DNA from: an uncultured Treponema sp.
GTDB lineage: Bacteria; Spirochaetota; Spirochaetia; Treponematales; Treponemataceae
Direction of reading: 5' to 3'
NCBI GenBank assembly: GCA_937923945.1
Contig: CALDWC010000158.1
Coordinates: 1-6,788 of the forward strand
DNA length: 6,788 nucleotides
The notes under the pieces are model-generated. The model searched no databases. It was not told the origin of the DNA and saw only the letters and a list, made by a program, of their open reading frames with translations. Made by a program: the position numbers and the translations under genes. This document shows positions 1-6,652 of the stretch, in pieces. Every line of letters starts with the position of its first letter. The first letter of the stretch is position 1.

Positions 1-84
1 ATGAGGCAATTTTGCTGCACGGTGATATTGCATAAAAACGGTATTTATGATAGCATAGAGTAACACCGATTAAAGGTTTTACAC
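1..84. other. Left-edge region with no supportable gene
   Basis: Three short open frames touch the left edge: a + frame ending in TAA at 61-63, a + frame ending in TAA at 33-35, and a - frame open from about 97 to the edge that contains KPLIGVTL. None is long enough, or has a convincing start, to be called. The stretch CCGATTAA at 66-73 is an imperfect inverted match to TTAATCAGG at 93-101, so part of this region may belong to the repeat element whose recognisable end lies at 85-110. Confidence 0.4.
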
Positions 85-110
85 CAATTGAGTTAATCAG
101 GACCTCCTTA
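85..110 (-). repeat. Short dispersed repeat, copy A
   Basis: Read on the - strand from 110 leftward, this begins TAAGGAGGTCCTGATTAA and matches copy C (6654-6679, + strand) at 22 of 26 positions by hand alignment. It shares the TAAGGA...CTGATTAA core with copies B and D. Its conserved end (the head) points toward the ABC operon. The head contains AGGAGG on the - strand, a perfect Shine-Dalgarno look-alike. Whether it serves a leftward gene beyond the edge cannot be seen here. Confidence 0.6.
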
Positions 111-115
111 TAAAT
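88..115 (+). promoter_or_regulatory. Candidate sigma70 promoter of the ABC operon
   Basis: TTGAGT (88-93) as -35 and TATAAA (109-114) as -10 are separated by 15 bp, shorter than ideal. TAAATA (111-116) would give 17 bp with a poorer -10. It is the best promoter-like pair between the left edge and the ATG at 136. The -35 and spacer lie inside repeat copy A, so the repeat may supply the promoter. Inferred only. Confidence 0.35.
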
Positions 116-135
116 AAAACAAAAAAGGGAAGCAG

Positions 136-858
136 ATGATAGAGTTAAAAAATGTGAATAAACATTTGGGACGCGGCGGAGGTTTTAATCTGCGGGACAT
201 TAATTTTAAATTAAATGACGGTGAAAAGCTTTTGATGATAGGTAAAAACGGAAGCGGTAAATCAACCTGCTTAAAAATTATATGTAATATTATTCTACCG
301 GATACGGGCTCAGTATTGTATGACGGACAAGAGATTAGCCGTTTGAAACGAAAATTTTTCAAAAACATCGGGCTGTTTCAAGGCGGAAAAAGTACACTTG
401 ATACAACTCTTTCCATGAAATACAATTTTGAATTTACCGGCTACCTCTATGGCATGAAACAAAAGGCTGTTGGGGAAATGCTGGAACGATTTTCTCAACA
501 GTTTAAAATACTTCCAAAACTTTTTAATAAGTATTATAATGAAATGTCGCTGGGCGAAAAAACTATATGCGAATTAATTAATTCTTGTTTACACAAACCT
601 TCATATATATTTTTGGATGAACCGACTACAGGTATTGATATTGAAAACAAAAATATTATTGTACAATTTATTAACACATTGGAACAAGATGGCTTAACAA
701 ATTGCATTATTACTACTCATGACTTAGCATTTGCACAGATGTTTCATTTTGAAAAAACAGGTGTGATCGATGACGGTTATCTGCGTTATTTCGGCACTGA
801 TACTGAAAAAGGTATTTTAGTATTGCGGGAAATTTCAAGAACTGCTATGGATAAGTAA
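136..858 (+). CDS. ABC transporter ATP-binding protein (ABC-2 exporter type)
   Basis: This 240-residue protein is the cytoplasmic ATPase of an ABC exporter, powering the two membrane proteins encoded next. The nucleotide-binding elements appear in order: Walker A GKNGSGKST at 36-44, Q-loop Gln82, signature MSLGEK at 137-142 (a variant of LSGGQ), Walker B YIFLDE at 157-162 with catalytic Glu162, D-loop TGID at 165-168 and switch His195. All key residues are kept, so it should be active. The SLGE-type signature followed by CEL and a Leu-His-Lys-Pro stretch resembles NatA-like ATPases paired with ABC-2 permeases; family members are often longer, and this one ends soon after the core. The ATG at 136 has AAGGGA (125-130) 5 bp upstream. 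TAA directly abuts the next ATG, indicating translational coupling. The substrate cannot be told. The gene is AT-rich compared with ftsK and uppP. Confidence 0.93.
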   Translation: MIELKNVNKHLGRGGGFNLRDINFKLNDGEKLLMIGKNGSGKSTCLKIICNIILPDTGSVLYDGQEISRLKRKFFKNIGLFQGGKSTLDTTLSMKYNFEFTGYLYGMKQKAVGEMLERFSQQFKILPKLFNKYYNEMSLGEKTICELINSCLHKPSYIFLDEPTTGIDIENKNIIVQFINTLEQDGLTNCIITTHDLAFAQMFHFEKTGVIDDGYLRYFGTDTEKGILVLREISRTAMDK

Positions 859-1638
859 ATGATATTAAAATTTGTCGTGTTAAAAAATAAATTTCTCTTC
901 CGAAATATTATAAGTGATGCCATTTCAGGCTTTTTGTTTGTTATTATTCAAATTTCGTTTTTTACTAATTTTGTCATTAAGCGTTTTGATTATCAGACAA
1001 ATACAGCGCTTATTTATTTTGTATTTAGTTTTATTTTGTCAGCATGTTGTGCTACGAAGGTCGCAGAAGATATACCCGTATTATACCACCGAAATACATT
1101 TGCAAAAAAATTATTATTCCCTCACAGTTATTTTTTATACTTACTCAAGTATAATTTTATGAATAAAGTACTTTTGTTTTGTTCATTTTCTGCGTTGTAT
1201 GTTATCATTACTTTACCGTTGGGAATTTTCTCTTCGAATATAGCAACACATCTCCCCATATTTCTTATGTCAGCCGTATTGTCTTTTATACTGGATATTT
1301 CATTGCGAATTATATTAGGCTTGGTAATTATGAAAAACCATAACTTCATGATATTGGCAAAAACCTATAATCAAATTGACAGAATATTATCTGGAGCCAT
1401 TGTCCCATTGTCGTTTTTACCACAGACAGTACAAACTGTTTTCTTTTGCTTACCCTTTCATTTTTTAATATGTTTTCCACTAGAGATACTAATCCATGGA
1501 AAAACAACAATCAGCGTCGGCGTAAAAAAAATCAATGGGCTTACCCTTCAGATAATACTGACTATTTGTATTGTAGTACTCGCATATACTGTGTTTACAT
1601 TGCGAATAAAAAAATTGCAAAAAGAAGGTAGCTTATAA
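859..1638 (+). CDS. ABC-2 type permease, first subunit
   Basis: This is a 259-residue integral membrane protein with about six hydrophobic spans, roughly at 20-40, 48-66, 102-124, 130-157, 180-212 and 228-248. The stretch RILSGAIVPLSFLP (175-188), then LPF (198-200) and FPLEILIHGK (206-215), fits the conserved pattern of ABC-2 permeases of the ABC2_membrane_6 type, where a 'SGxxxPLxFxP ... LPF ... P..I..G' block lies in the C-terminal half. It should form the translocation path with the next gene product, using the ATPase upstream. Its ATG follows the previous TAA with no gap and has only a weak purine stretch before it (GGATAAG), so translation probably depends on re-initiation. Its last base pairs overlap the start of the next gene. 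The substrate is unknown. Overall similarity is judged from motif and topology only. Confidence 0.8.
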   Translation: MILKFVVLKNKFLFRNIISDAISGFLFVIIQISFFTNFVIKRFDYQTNTALIYFVFSFILSACCATKVAEDIPVLYHRNTFAKKLLFPHSYFLYLLKYNFMNKVLLFCSFSALYVIITLPLGIFSSNIATHLPIFLMSAVLSFILDISLRIILGLVIMKNHNFMILAKTYNQIDRILSGAIVPLSFLPQTVQTVFFCLPFHFLICFPLEILIHGKTTISVGVKKINGLTLQIILTICIVVLAYTVFTLRIKKLQKEGSL

Positions 1639-2378
1639 TGATACAAAGTTTTAAAAAAGCAATAAAAAAAGAAACCGGCAATGCACTCAGTTTGTTCGGA
1701 AATATTATCAACTCGGGTATTTATTTAGTGAGTTCCGTTGTATTGCTGTTAAGCTTTGCATATATTAACCAAGCACAAAAAGTATTTTCACGGAATTTTT
1801 TGCTCTGTTTATTTTTCGGTTTTCAAGCTGCAACTAATGTATTTTGGACTTTATTCACTGGAATTATTAATTATCCGTTTGTTCGAATTGCTCATGAAGA
1901 TGATAAATATTTTTTGTATCCGCGAAATGTCCTTACATCAATTGTGCTCGATAATATAACATTTTTTGATATACCGCTGTTTATTATTAACTATGGGCTT
2001 TTTTTATTTTTTGGGGTTTCAGAGCATTTAAATACAGTTTTTTTACTAGTACCGTTTAGCGGAACATTAGTTTTGGCAAGCTGTTTCATTTTCTTGGCAG
2101 CACTTATTTTTAAAACAAGAGTTTTTCAAAATGCTGCAGATTTTATTTTCATGCTCATGGAAATGGCAGAATACCCGGCCGCTATTTATCCACTGCCGAT
2201 AAAAATTATCTTGATATTAATACCATTGAGTCTAGTCTGTTATTGGCAACTGTATTTTTTACTTCAAGTAAAATTACTGTTGTTTGCATTAATGCTCTTA
2301 ATTGCAATGCTCCTATTTTTTCTCAGTGCATGCTTTTTTACATGGCTTTCAAAAAGGAGAGATGAAGTTTTTGAATAG
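1638..2378 (+). CDS. ABC-2 type permease, second subunit
   Basis: This is a 246-residue membrane protein with about six hydrophobic spans, near 22-43, 53-75, 100-125, 133-157, 185-202 and 210-235, and a positively charged N-terminus. EYPAAIYPLPIKIILILIP (178-196) matches the 'yP..iyp...r......iP' block of the permease group that usually accompanies ABC2_membrane_6 proteins, so the two are likely partners in a heterodimeric channel. The start ATG overlaps the preceding stop by one base (TAATG at 1636-1640), with AGAAGG (1623-1628) 9 bp upstream. The C-terminus ends in a charged cytoplasmic tail (SKRRDEVFE). A further small reading frame starts inside its last codons. Codons are very AT-rich, like the rest of the operon. 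The fold assignment rests on motif and context; the substrate is unknown. Confidence 0.75.
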   Translation: MIQSFKKAIKKETGNALSLFGNIINSGIYLVSSVVLLLSFAYINQAQKVFSRNFLLCLFFGFQAATNVFWTLFTGIINYPFVRIAHEDDKYFLYPRNVLTSIVLDNITFFDIPLFIINYGLFLFFGVSEHLNTVFLLVPFSGTLVLASCFIFLAALIFKTRVFQNAADFIFMLMEMAEYPAAIYPLPIKIILILIPLSLVCYWQLYFLLQVKLLLFALMLLIAMLLFFLSACFFTWLSKRRDEVFE

Positions 2379-2430
2379 AGAAAAATTTTTATCATATTAT
2401 GATGTTTTTATTGACAATGATAAGTCTTGA
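2362..2430 (+). pseudogene. Truncated fourth operon gene (22 codons) cut at repeat B
   Basis: ATG at 2362 opens a frame of 22 codons beginning MKFLNREKFLSYYDVF, overlapping the end of the second permease gene by 17 bp. AAGGAG (2354-2359) lies just upstream, although the 2-bp spacing is shorter than usual; TTG at 2371 in the same frame is an alternative start. The overlap with the previous gene is the junction style used elsewhere in this operon. The stop TGA (2428-2430) is formed by the first three bases of repeat copy B, and no extension of this frame is seen beyond it. I infer the N-terminal remnant of a longer gene lost by rearrangement at the repeat. It could instead be a functional micropeptide or a chance frame. 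No function can be assigned. Confidence 0.4.
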
Positions 2431-2463
2431 GGAAACTCTGATTAAAGACGTCAAGCCTTTATC
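2419..2463 (+). repeat. Repeat copy B within an imperfect inverted repeat
   Basis: Bases 2428-2452 match copy D (6764-6788) at 19 of 25 positions without gaps, starting TGAGGAAACTCTGATTAAAG. The same stretch sits in a hairpin: GATAAGTCTTGA (2419-2430) is nearly the reverse complement of TCAAGCCTTTATC (2451-2463), leaving a 20-base loop. There is no T-tract after the stem, so it is a poor intrinsic terminator, although its place between convergent genes would suit one. The conserved head faces the ABC operon, opposite in orientation to copy A. Confidence 0.5.
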
Positions 2464-2565
2464 AGCTTTCTTTCAACGATCGTTTCAAAAACTTCGTATA
2501 AATGCAACATCGACATAAAAAGCCCGTGAAAGCAAAAAGCCGATCAGTAGTTTTATGAAGGATAA

Positions 2566-2619
2566 AATACGGTAATTGCCCTGTTCGGCGGAGAAGAATT
2601 TATTGCGGTTGAGCCGTGA
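2566..2619 (+). pseudogene. Degenerate GGEEF (diguanylate cyclase) fragment
   Basis: The + frame reads NTVIALFGGEEFIAVEP and then TGA, with in-frame stops just upstream (2548-2550, 2563-2565). GGEEF at 2587-2601 with a hydrophobic flank on each side is the active-site core of diguanylate cyclases, usually preceded by an 'aRyGGEEFa' context. Here the Arg is Leu (CTG, one base from CGG). No other part of a GGDEF domain is visible, so it cannot be functional. It lies immediately downstream of the ftsK stop on the opposite strand. I read it as a relic, possibly carried by a repeat or left by a rearrangement. A chance match of 17 residues cannot be excluded. Confidence 0.4.
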
Positions 2620-2639
2620 TATAGCAGCCGACACGTTCG

Positions 2640-5600
2640 TTACTGATTATAAATTACCTCGCGCGGTTTGGAACCGTTCGCCGGTCCGACAACGCCGCGG
2701 TCGTACATCTCTTCAACAATGCGGGCGGCCCGATTATAGCCGATTTTCAACCGGCGTTGTAAATACGACGCGGAGGCTTTACCTTCCAGCAGCACGATTT
2801 CCAACGCTTTATCGTACAACGGATCGCTGTCACCGATAAATACTTCTTCGGTTTGTTCGTCTTCATCGATAAAAATTTCGTCATCGATGTATTCGGGAGT
2901 TCGCAACGTTTTTACATGTTCAACGACTCGTTCGACATCCGTGTCGGAAACGAATGTTCCTTGAAGTCGAACCGGAAAAGGATTCGTAATGCTGACGTAG
3001 AGCATATCACCTTTTCCCAAAAGTTTTTCGGCGCCGCTTTCGTCCAAAATAATACGGCTATCTGCATTTGATGCAACCATAAATGCAATGCGCGTCGGAA
3101 TATTCGCTTTAATCAAGCCGGTGATAACGTTGATTGAAGGGCGCTGCGTAGCAAGTACCAAGTGGATTCCGACCGCACGGCTCATCGCGCACAGGCGGGC
3201 AACCGTACTTTCAAGCTCTTTTCCGGTCGTAACCATCAAGTCCGCAAATTCGTCAATAATAATCACAATGTACGGGAGCGTTTCAGCCGCGATACCTTCC
3301 CGTTTAATTTTTGCGTTGTAGGTTTTTATGTCGCGCACGCTCATTCCGTCAAGCAAGGCATAGCGGCGTTCCATTTCGCACAAACAATATTGCAAAGCTT
3401 GAAACGCTTTTTTCGGTTCGGTAATTACCGGCGCCAATAAATGAGCGATTCCGTTGTATAATTTTAATTCAACAATTTTCGGGTCAACGAGTAAAAGTCT
3501 CACCTGCTCAGGAGTACGGTTATATAAAATCGAAAGAATAATAGAATTGACACACACTGACTTTCCCGAACCGGTTGCGCCCGCAATCAAAAGGTGCGGA
3601 GTTTGCGCAATGTCCATCGTTTGCGGGCGTCCCGTAATATCTTTTCCCAGCAAAACCGGAACTGCCATTTTGGCTAGCTGCGGAGTATCGGCTTCAATCA
3701 ATTCACGCATGCTGACAATCGCCCGGTTTTCGTTCGGAACTTCAATACCAACCGCTTCTTTTCCCGGAATCGGGGCGACAATGCGCACGCTCGGAGCGGC
3801 AAGCCGCAGCGCAATATTATCCTGTAAGCCGGTAATTTTTGAAAGTTTAATACCGGGTGGCGGCATCAGTTCAAACATCGTCACGACCGGTCCTTTTGTT
3901 ATGCCTTTAATTTCAACGTCAATTTTAAATTCCCGTAGCGTTTCCTTTAAAATACGAGCATCTCGGCGTGTTTTTTCATCGACAACCCAGTACTGATTAT
4001 CGGGGTACGTGGTTAAAAGCGACGAAGGCACTGAGTATTCGTATTTTAATGCATTTGGACGAAACGCCGTCGTTGATACCGTCGATTTTTTTGATACATC
4101 GTTTTCCGTTTCAGCATCAGCGGAATCTCCGTCCGAGAGAACATCCGCCTCTTCTGCGTTTTTTTCATTCGGTAGCGAATCTATTTTATCGGCAGGCTCA
4201 TCATCCGTTACCGTTATTTCATCATCGGTATTGTCTACCGGCTGAGATTCTTCTCCATACGCTTCATCGGCATTTACCGGCGGCTCAAAATCAGCAGAGC
4301 TGTCTTCCGTTATATTTTCCGGAACGTCATCAGCGGAAAGCTCATCCAAGTCTGTTTCGTCGTCAACCGTACTGCCGTCCGTCTCCGCTATATCAGCGGG
4401 CGGCGCCGGCTCTTCGTCCCCATCGTCCGTTCCCGCATTATCGAGAAAATCATCCGTCCACTCATCAAGCTCAATTTCTCCGTAATCACCTTCGTCCTCG
4501 AGTTTATCGGGAGCGGTTAAAACGCCTGCTTCCAACGGTGCAGGAGTGGTTTCCGCATACAGAGCATCATCCGATACATCGAATTGTACGGATTCATCCT
4601 CTTGTAAATCCGGTTGTACTTTTTTGTCGGTTTGTTCACCGGAAGTTTCATCGGGGAGAACGACCAAGGATGAAAGGAGCGACGAGCTTTCTTGTTCCGG
4701 TGCGGTGTCGTCCGGAATATTGCCGTTTAAAGAACCGCTTTCGGAACTGCTTTGCACGCCGGTGCTTTCGCCGGCAATACTTCTCGGATTTTGGGCGGTA
4801 TCCGTCAAAGCGGTTACGCTTTTTGCGGCATTATCGATATCCTGCTCATCGTTACAATCGAACTCGTCGGAATGCGGTTCATCATCAAAAAAGTGTTCCA
4901 ACTCATCATTATTTCCGTTGAAAGAATCTCCTGCATCATCGGAAAGTTCGTCATCGGAAAAATCGTTCACGACTGCGATAGCCCCGGGTACCGGAGTTTC
5001 TTGCTGAATCGAAGTGATAGAAGCGGCAGCTTCTGCGTTCTCGGCTTGCGCGACATTTTGCGCTTGTGTATCTTGTACCGCCGTTGTATTGAAATTTGAT
5101 TCGTTTTGCTCTGCCGTTGTATCATCCGAAGCAAGTATAGTATCACCAGTTCCGGTGTATGTAGCCCCGATGATGTCAATTTCATATATATCGGCATCGG
5201 GTTTTGCAGAAAAATCTTTCACGTTCAGTTTTTCCGCCAGCAAAACCGCCAAGGCGATTTCGAGAGCTATCACCAAAAAACCGACCAGAAAACAAGTACT
5301 ATAAATGATACTTGCAGAATTATAGAGACGGAGCTTTCCTGCGAGAAAAATCGCGAGGCGTTCAAAAAACACGAGCGTAAAAAAATAGAGCGGCGTGCTG
5401 ATACAAATAAAATTTAGTTTTGCATTCCACACTGGAGCGATTAAAACAATAGCAAAAAATAAAATGATAACGGGAATTGCAAATGCTGAAAAACCGTAAA
5501 ACAAAAACAGCACATCAAGTTTTTGCAGCACTGTGTTTTGTACTTCAATTCCCATGCGGGGCAAAAGCAAAGCGAGCGATAGCATCGCCGCACAGGCGAG

Positions 5601-5651
5601 CAGTACAATTCCCAAACAAAATGCTATTATTTTAAAACCGTAATTTTTCAA
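2640..5651 (-). CDS. ftsK: FtsK/SpoIIIE-family DNA translocase
   Basis: This membrane-anchored, ATP-driven DNA pump at the septum clears and aligns chromosome termini at division. The 1003 residues contain four hydrophobic spans near 7-30, 48-72, 83-104 and 117-139; a linker of about 145-530 rich in Asp and Glu; the alpha/beta motor at about 535-915; and a winged-helix gamma domain at about 943-1003. Motor motifs are Walker A GATGSGKS (691-698), LLVDPKIVELKLYNGIAHLL (719-738), Walker B IVIIIDE (795-801) and LATQRPS (833-839). The gamma part (LQRRLKIGYNRAARIVEEM, 964-982) is the type that reads polar KOPS/SRS guide sequences. It is longer than SpoIIIE-like proteins of about 800 residues because of the linker. 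The start is TTG (5651-5649): an in-frame TAA lies 21 bp upstream and no ATG precedes the first span. The Shine-Dalgarno is weak. The gene lies 31 bp after uppP, so they are probably co-transcribed. Confidence 0.97.
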   Translation of the reverse strand: MKNYGFKIIAFCLGIVLLACAAMLSLALLLPRMGIEVQNTVLQKLDVLFLFYGFSAFAIPVIILFFAIVLIAPVWNAKLNFICISTPLYFFTLVFFERLAIFLAGKLRLYNSASIIYSTCFLVGFLVIALEIALAVLLAEKLNVKDFSAKPDADIYEIDIIGATYTGTGDTILASDDTTAEQNESNFNTTAVQDTQAQNVAQAENAEAAASITSIQQETPVPGAIAVVNDFSDDELSDDAGDSFNGNNDELEHFFDDEPHSDEFDCNDEQDIDNAAKSVTALTDTAQNPRSIAGESTGVQSSSESGSLNGNIPDDTAPEQESSSLLSSLVVLPDETSGEQTDKKVQPDLQEDESVQFDVSDDALYAETTPAPLEAGVLTAPDKLEDEGDYGEIELDEWTDDFLDNAGTDDGDEEPAPPADIAETDGSTVDDETDLDELSADDVPENITEDSSADFEPPVNADEAYGEESQPVDNTDDEITVTDDEPADKIDSLPNEKNAEEADVLSDGDSADAETENDVSKKSTVSTTAFRPNALKYEYSVPSSLLTTYPDNQYWVVDEKTRRDARILKETLREFKIDVEIKGITKGPVVTMFELMPPPGIKLSKITGLQDNIALRLAAPSVRIVAPIPGKEAVGIEVPNENRAIVSMRELIEADTPQLAKMAVPVLLGKDITGRPQTMDIAQTPHLLIAGATGSGKSVCVNSIILSILYNRTPEQVRLLLVDPKIVELKLYNGIAHLLAPVITEPKKAFQALQYCLCEMERRYALLDGMSVRDIKTYNAKIKREGIAAETLPYIVIIIDEFADLMVTTGKELESTVARLCAMSRAVGIHLVLATQRPSINVITGLIKANIPTRIAFMVASNADSRIILDESGAEKLLGKGDMLYVSITNPFPVRLQGTFVSDTDVERVVEHVKTLRTPEYIDDEIFIDEDEQTEEVFIGDSDPLYDKALEIVLLEGKASASYLQRRLKIGYNRAARIVEEMYDRGVVGPANGSKPREVIYNQ

Positions 5652-5682
5652 TGTTCTTACTAACCTATTTTACGCCTGCTTT

Positions 5683-6492
5683 TTATGCAAAAAAGCTGAA
5701 GTAGCAAAACAAAATAATTCCCAGCGGAATTAAATAAAAGCTGAATACTTTCAGTTTTGCTTTTTGAAGCACTTTCGTTAAAAGCTTGAGCGAAATAACG
5801 CCGGTAATCAGTGCCGCGCCAAAACCCGCCGCAAGTTCAGCCGCGCCGACATTGAGCGCAGCTGCATTGTTTCCGGCAGCGTCCAAAATAAATGCACCCA
5901 GAATTGACGGAATCGACAATATAAATGAAAACTCGGCAATGCGGTCGCGGCTTATTCCGCAAAAAAGCCCCGCACTGATGGTACTGCCGGAACGTGAAAT
6001 TCCCGGAAATACCGCCAAGCCTTGCACGATACCGACGATAGCGGCACTGCGCATTGGCAGCAAACTGTCCGTACTTTTATTTTCGGCAATTTTGTCGCAA
6101 AGTAAAAGCAAAATTCCCGTTACAATAAACAAAAGCGAAATAACATTCACCGGTAGCAGTTCGACAATATCTTTGAGCGCAAACCCGATAAAAGCGGTAA
6201 AAAAGGTCGCAACAAGAATTGCCGCGATAAAGTTCAAATCACTTTTATCGGCATCGGTTGTTTTGCGAAGAATAAAACGCACCGCGGTACATAGTAATCG
6301 CCAAACTGTTTTTCCGTACACGATTAAAATCGAGAGCAAAGTTGCGAGGTGCAGAATAATGTCATACAAAATCGGCACATCTTGTACGTGCAGTAAACTT
6401 TTTGCAACAGCTAAATGCCCCGAACTCGAAATCGGTAAAAACTCGGCAACGCCCTGTAGTATTCCTAAAAAAAAACTTTCCAATAAATTCAT
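5683..6492 (-). CDS. uppP: Undecaprenyl-diphosphatase (BacA/UppP family)
   Basis: This integral membrane enzyme dephosphorylates undecaprenyl pyrophosphate to undecaprenyl phosphate, regenerating the lipid carrier for peptidoglycan and other envelope polymers; in many bacteria extra copies raise bacitracin resistance. The 269 residues match the family's usual length of about 270. Motif 1 is QGVAEFLPISSSGHL (13-27), giving the (E/Q)xxxE pair Gln13/Glu17 and His26. Motif 2 is PGISRSGST (163-171) with the catalytic-site Arg167. About eight hydrophobic spans follow the family pattern, ending in a hydrophobic C-terminus. Catalytic residues appear intact. The ATG is chosen because the N-terminus aligns with the family. 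GGAAAG lies only 2 bp before it and a TATAAT 8 bp before it, so the leader is extremely short. Codons 5-9 include a run of nine T on the coding strand. It is first in a probable uppP-ftsK operon. Confidence 0.97.
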   Translation of the reverse strand: MNLLESFFLGILQGVAEFLPISSSGHLAVAKSLLHVQDVPILYDIILHLATLLSILIVYGKTVWRLLCTAVRFILRKTTDADKSDLNFIAAILVATFFTAFIGFALKDIVELLPVNVISLLFIVTGILLLLCDKIAENKSTDSLLPMRSAAIVGIVQGLAVFPGISRSGSTISAGLFCGISRDRIAEFSFILSIPSILGAFILDAAGNNAAALNVGAAELAAGFGAALITGVISLKLLTKVLQKAKLKVFSFYLIPLGIILFCYFSFFA

Positions 6493-6500
6493 AACTTTCC

Positions 6501-6528
6501 ATTATAAGTTTTCTTAAAAAAAAGTGAA
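6501..6528 (-). promoter_or_regulatory. Promoter for uppP-ftsK, very close to the start codon
   Basis: On the - strand TTCACT (6528-6523) and a consensus TATAAT (6506-6501) are separated by 16 bp of T/A-rich spacer that includes most of an 8-T run. The -10 ends 8 bp before the uppP ATG, so transcription would begin about at or just before the start codon, giving a leaderless or almost leaderless message. Predicted from sequence only. Confidence 0.5.
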
Positions 6529-6652
6529 TACACGACGCGTCCTCGTTTGTTTCAATTTCTGTTTTGCCTCCCCTGTATTTTCCGCCTCACAAAAACTAAA
6601 GTACGATTGCACCTAAACCATAGTAAAAATTTCCCCATAGATGAATAATAGC
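6529..6652. other. Non-coding stretch upstream of uppP
   Basis: This stretch precedes the uppP promoter on the - strand. I found no open frame with a credible start, no RNA gene and no clear hairpin or operator. It may hold the promoter of a rightward unit beyond the edge, but I see no convincing -35/-10 pair. Confidence 0.4.

Noticed and set aside
1..63. + strand frame from ATG at 1 to TAA at 61
   Set aside because: 20 codons with no visible ribosome site; the ATG may be coincidental. It could be the tail of an upstream gene but nothing supports it.
1..97. - strand open frame running off the left edge, with KPLIGVTL near its start and AGGAGG upstream
   Set aside because: KPLIGVT recalls the start of class I amidotransferase-like hydrolases, but the only suitably placed start is ATT, the following residues do not continue the resemblance, and about 32 open codons can occur by chance. 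Sequence to the left would settle it.
2380..2410. A/T-rich possible hairpin after the second permease gene
   Set aside because: ATCAT...ATGAT gives only a few A-T pairs and no GC stem, so it cannot be supported as a terminator.
2451..2516. - strand 21-residue frame starting MSMLHLYEVFETIVERK
   Set aside because: It reads like protein but has no good ribosome site, is very short and overlaps the repeat hairpin; more likely repeat or relic sequence.
2576..2839. + strand open frame of 87 codons
   Set aside because: Most of it is antisense to the conserved gamma domain of ftsK.
3968..4921. Long + strand open frame of 317 codons
   Set aside because: It is antisense to the acidic linker of ftsK. 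Its His/Arg/Pro/Leu-rich composition is the expected mirror of Asp/Glu/Ser codons, and ftsK continues on both sides.
5786..6517. + strand open frame of 243 codons opposite uppP
   Set aside because: uppP is a clear family member with intact motifs on the - strand; this frame has no recognisable domain and is a shadow.
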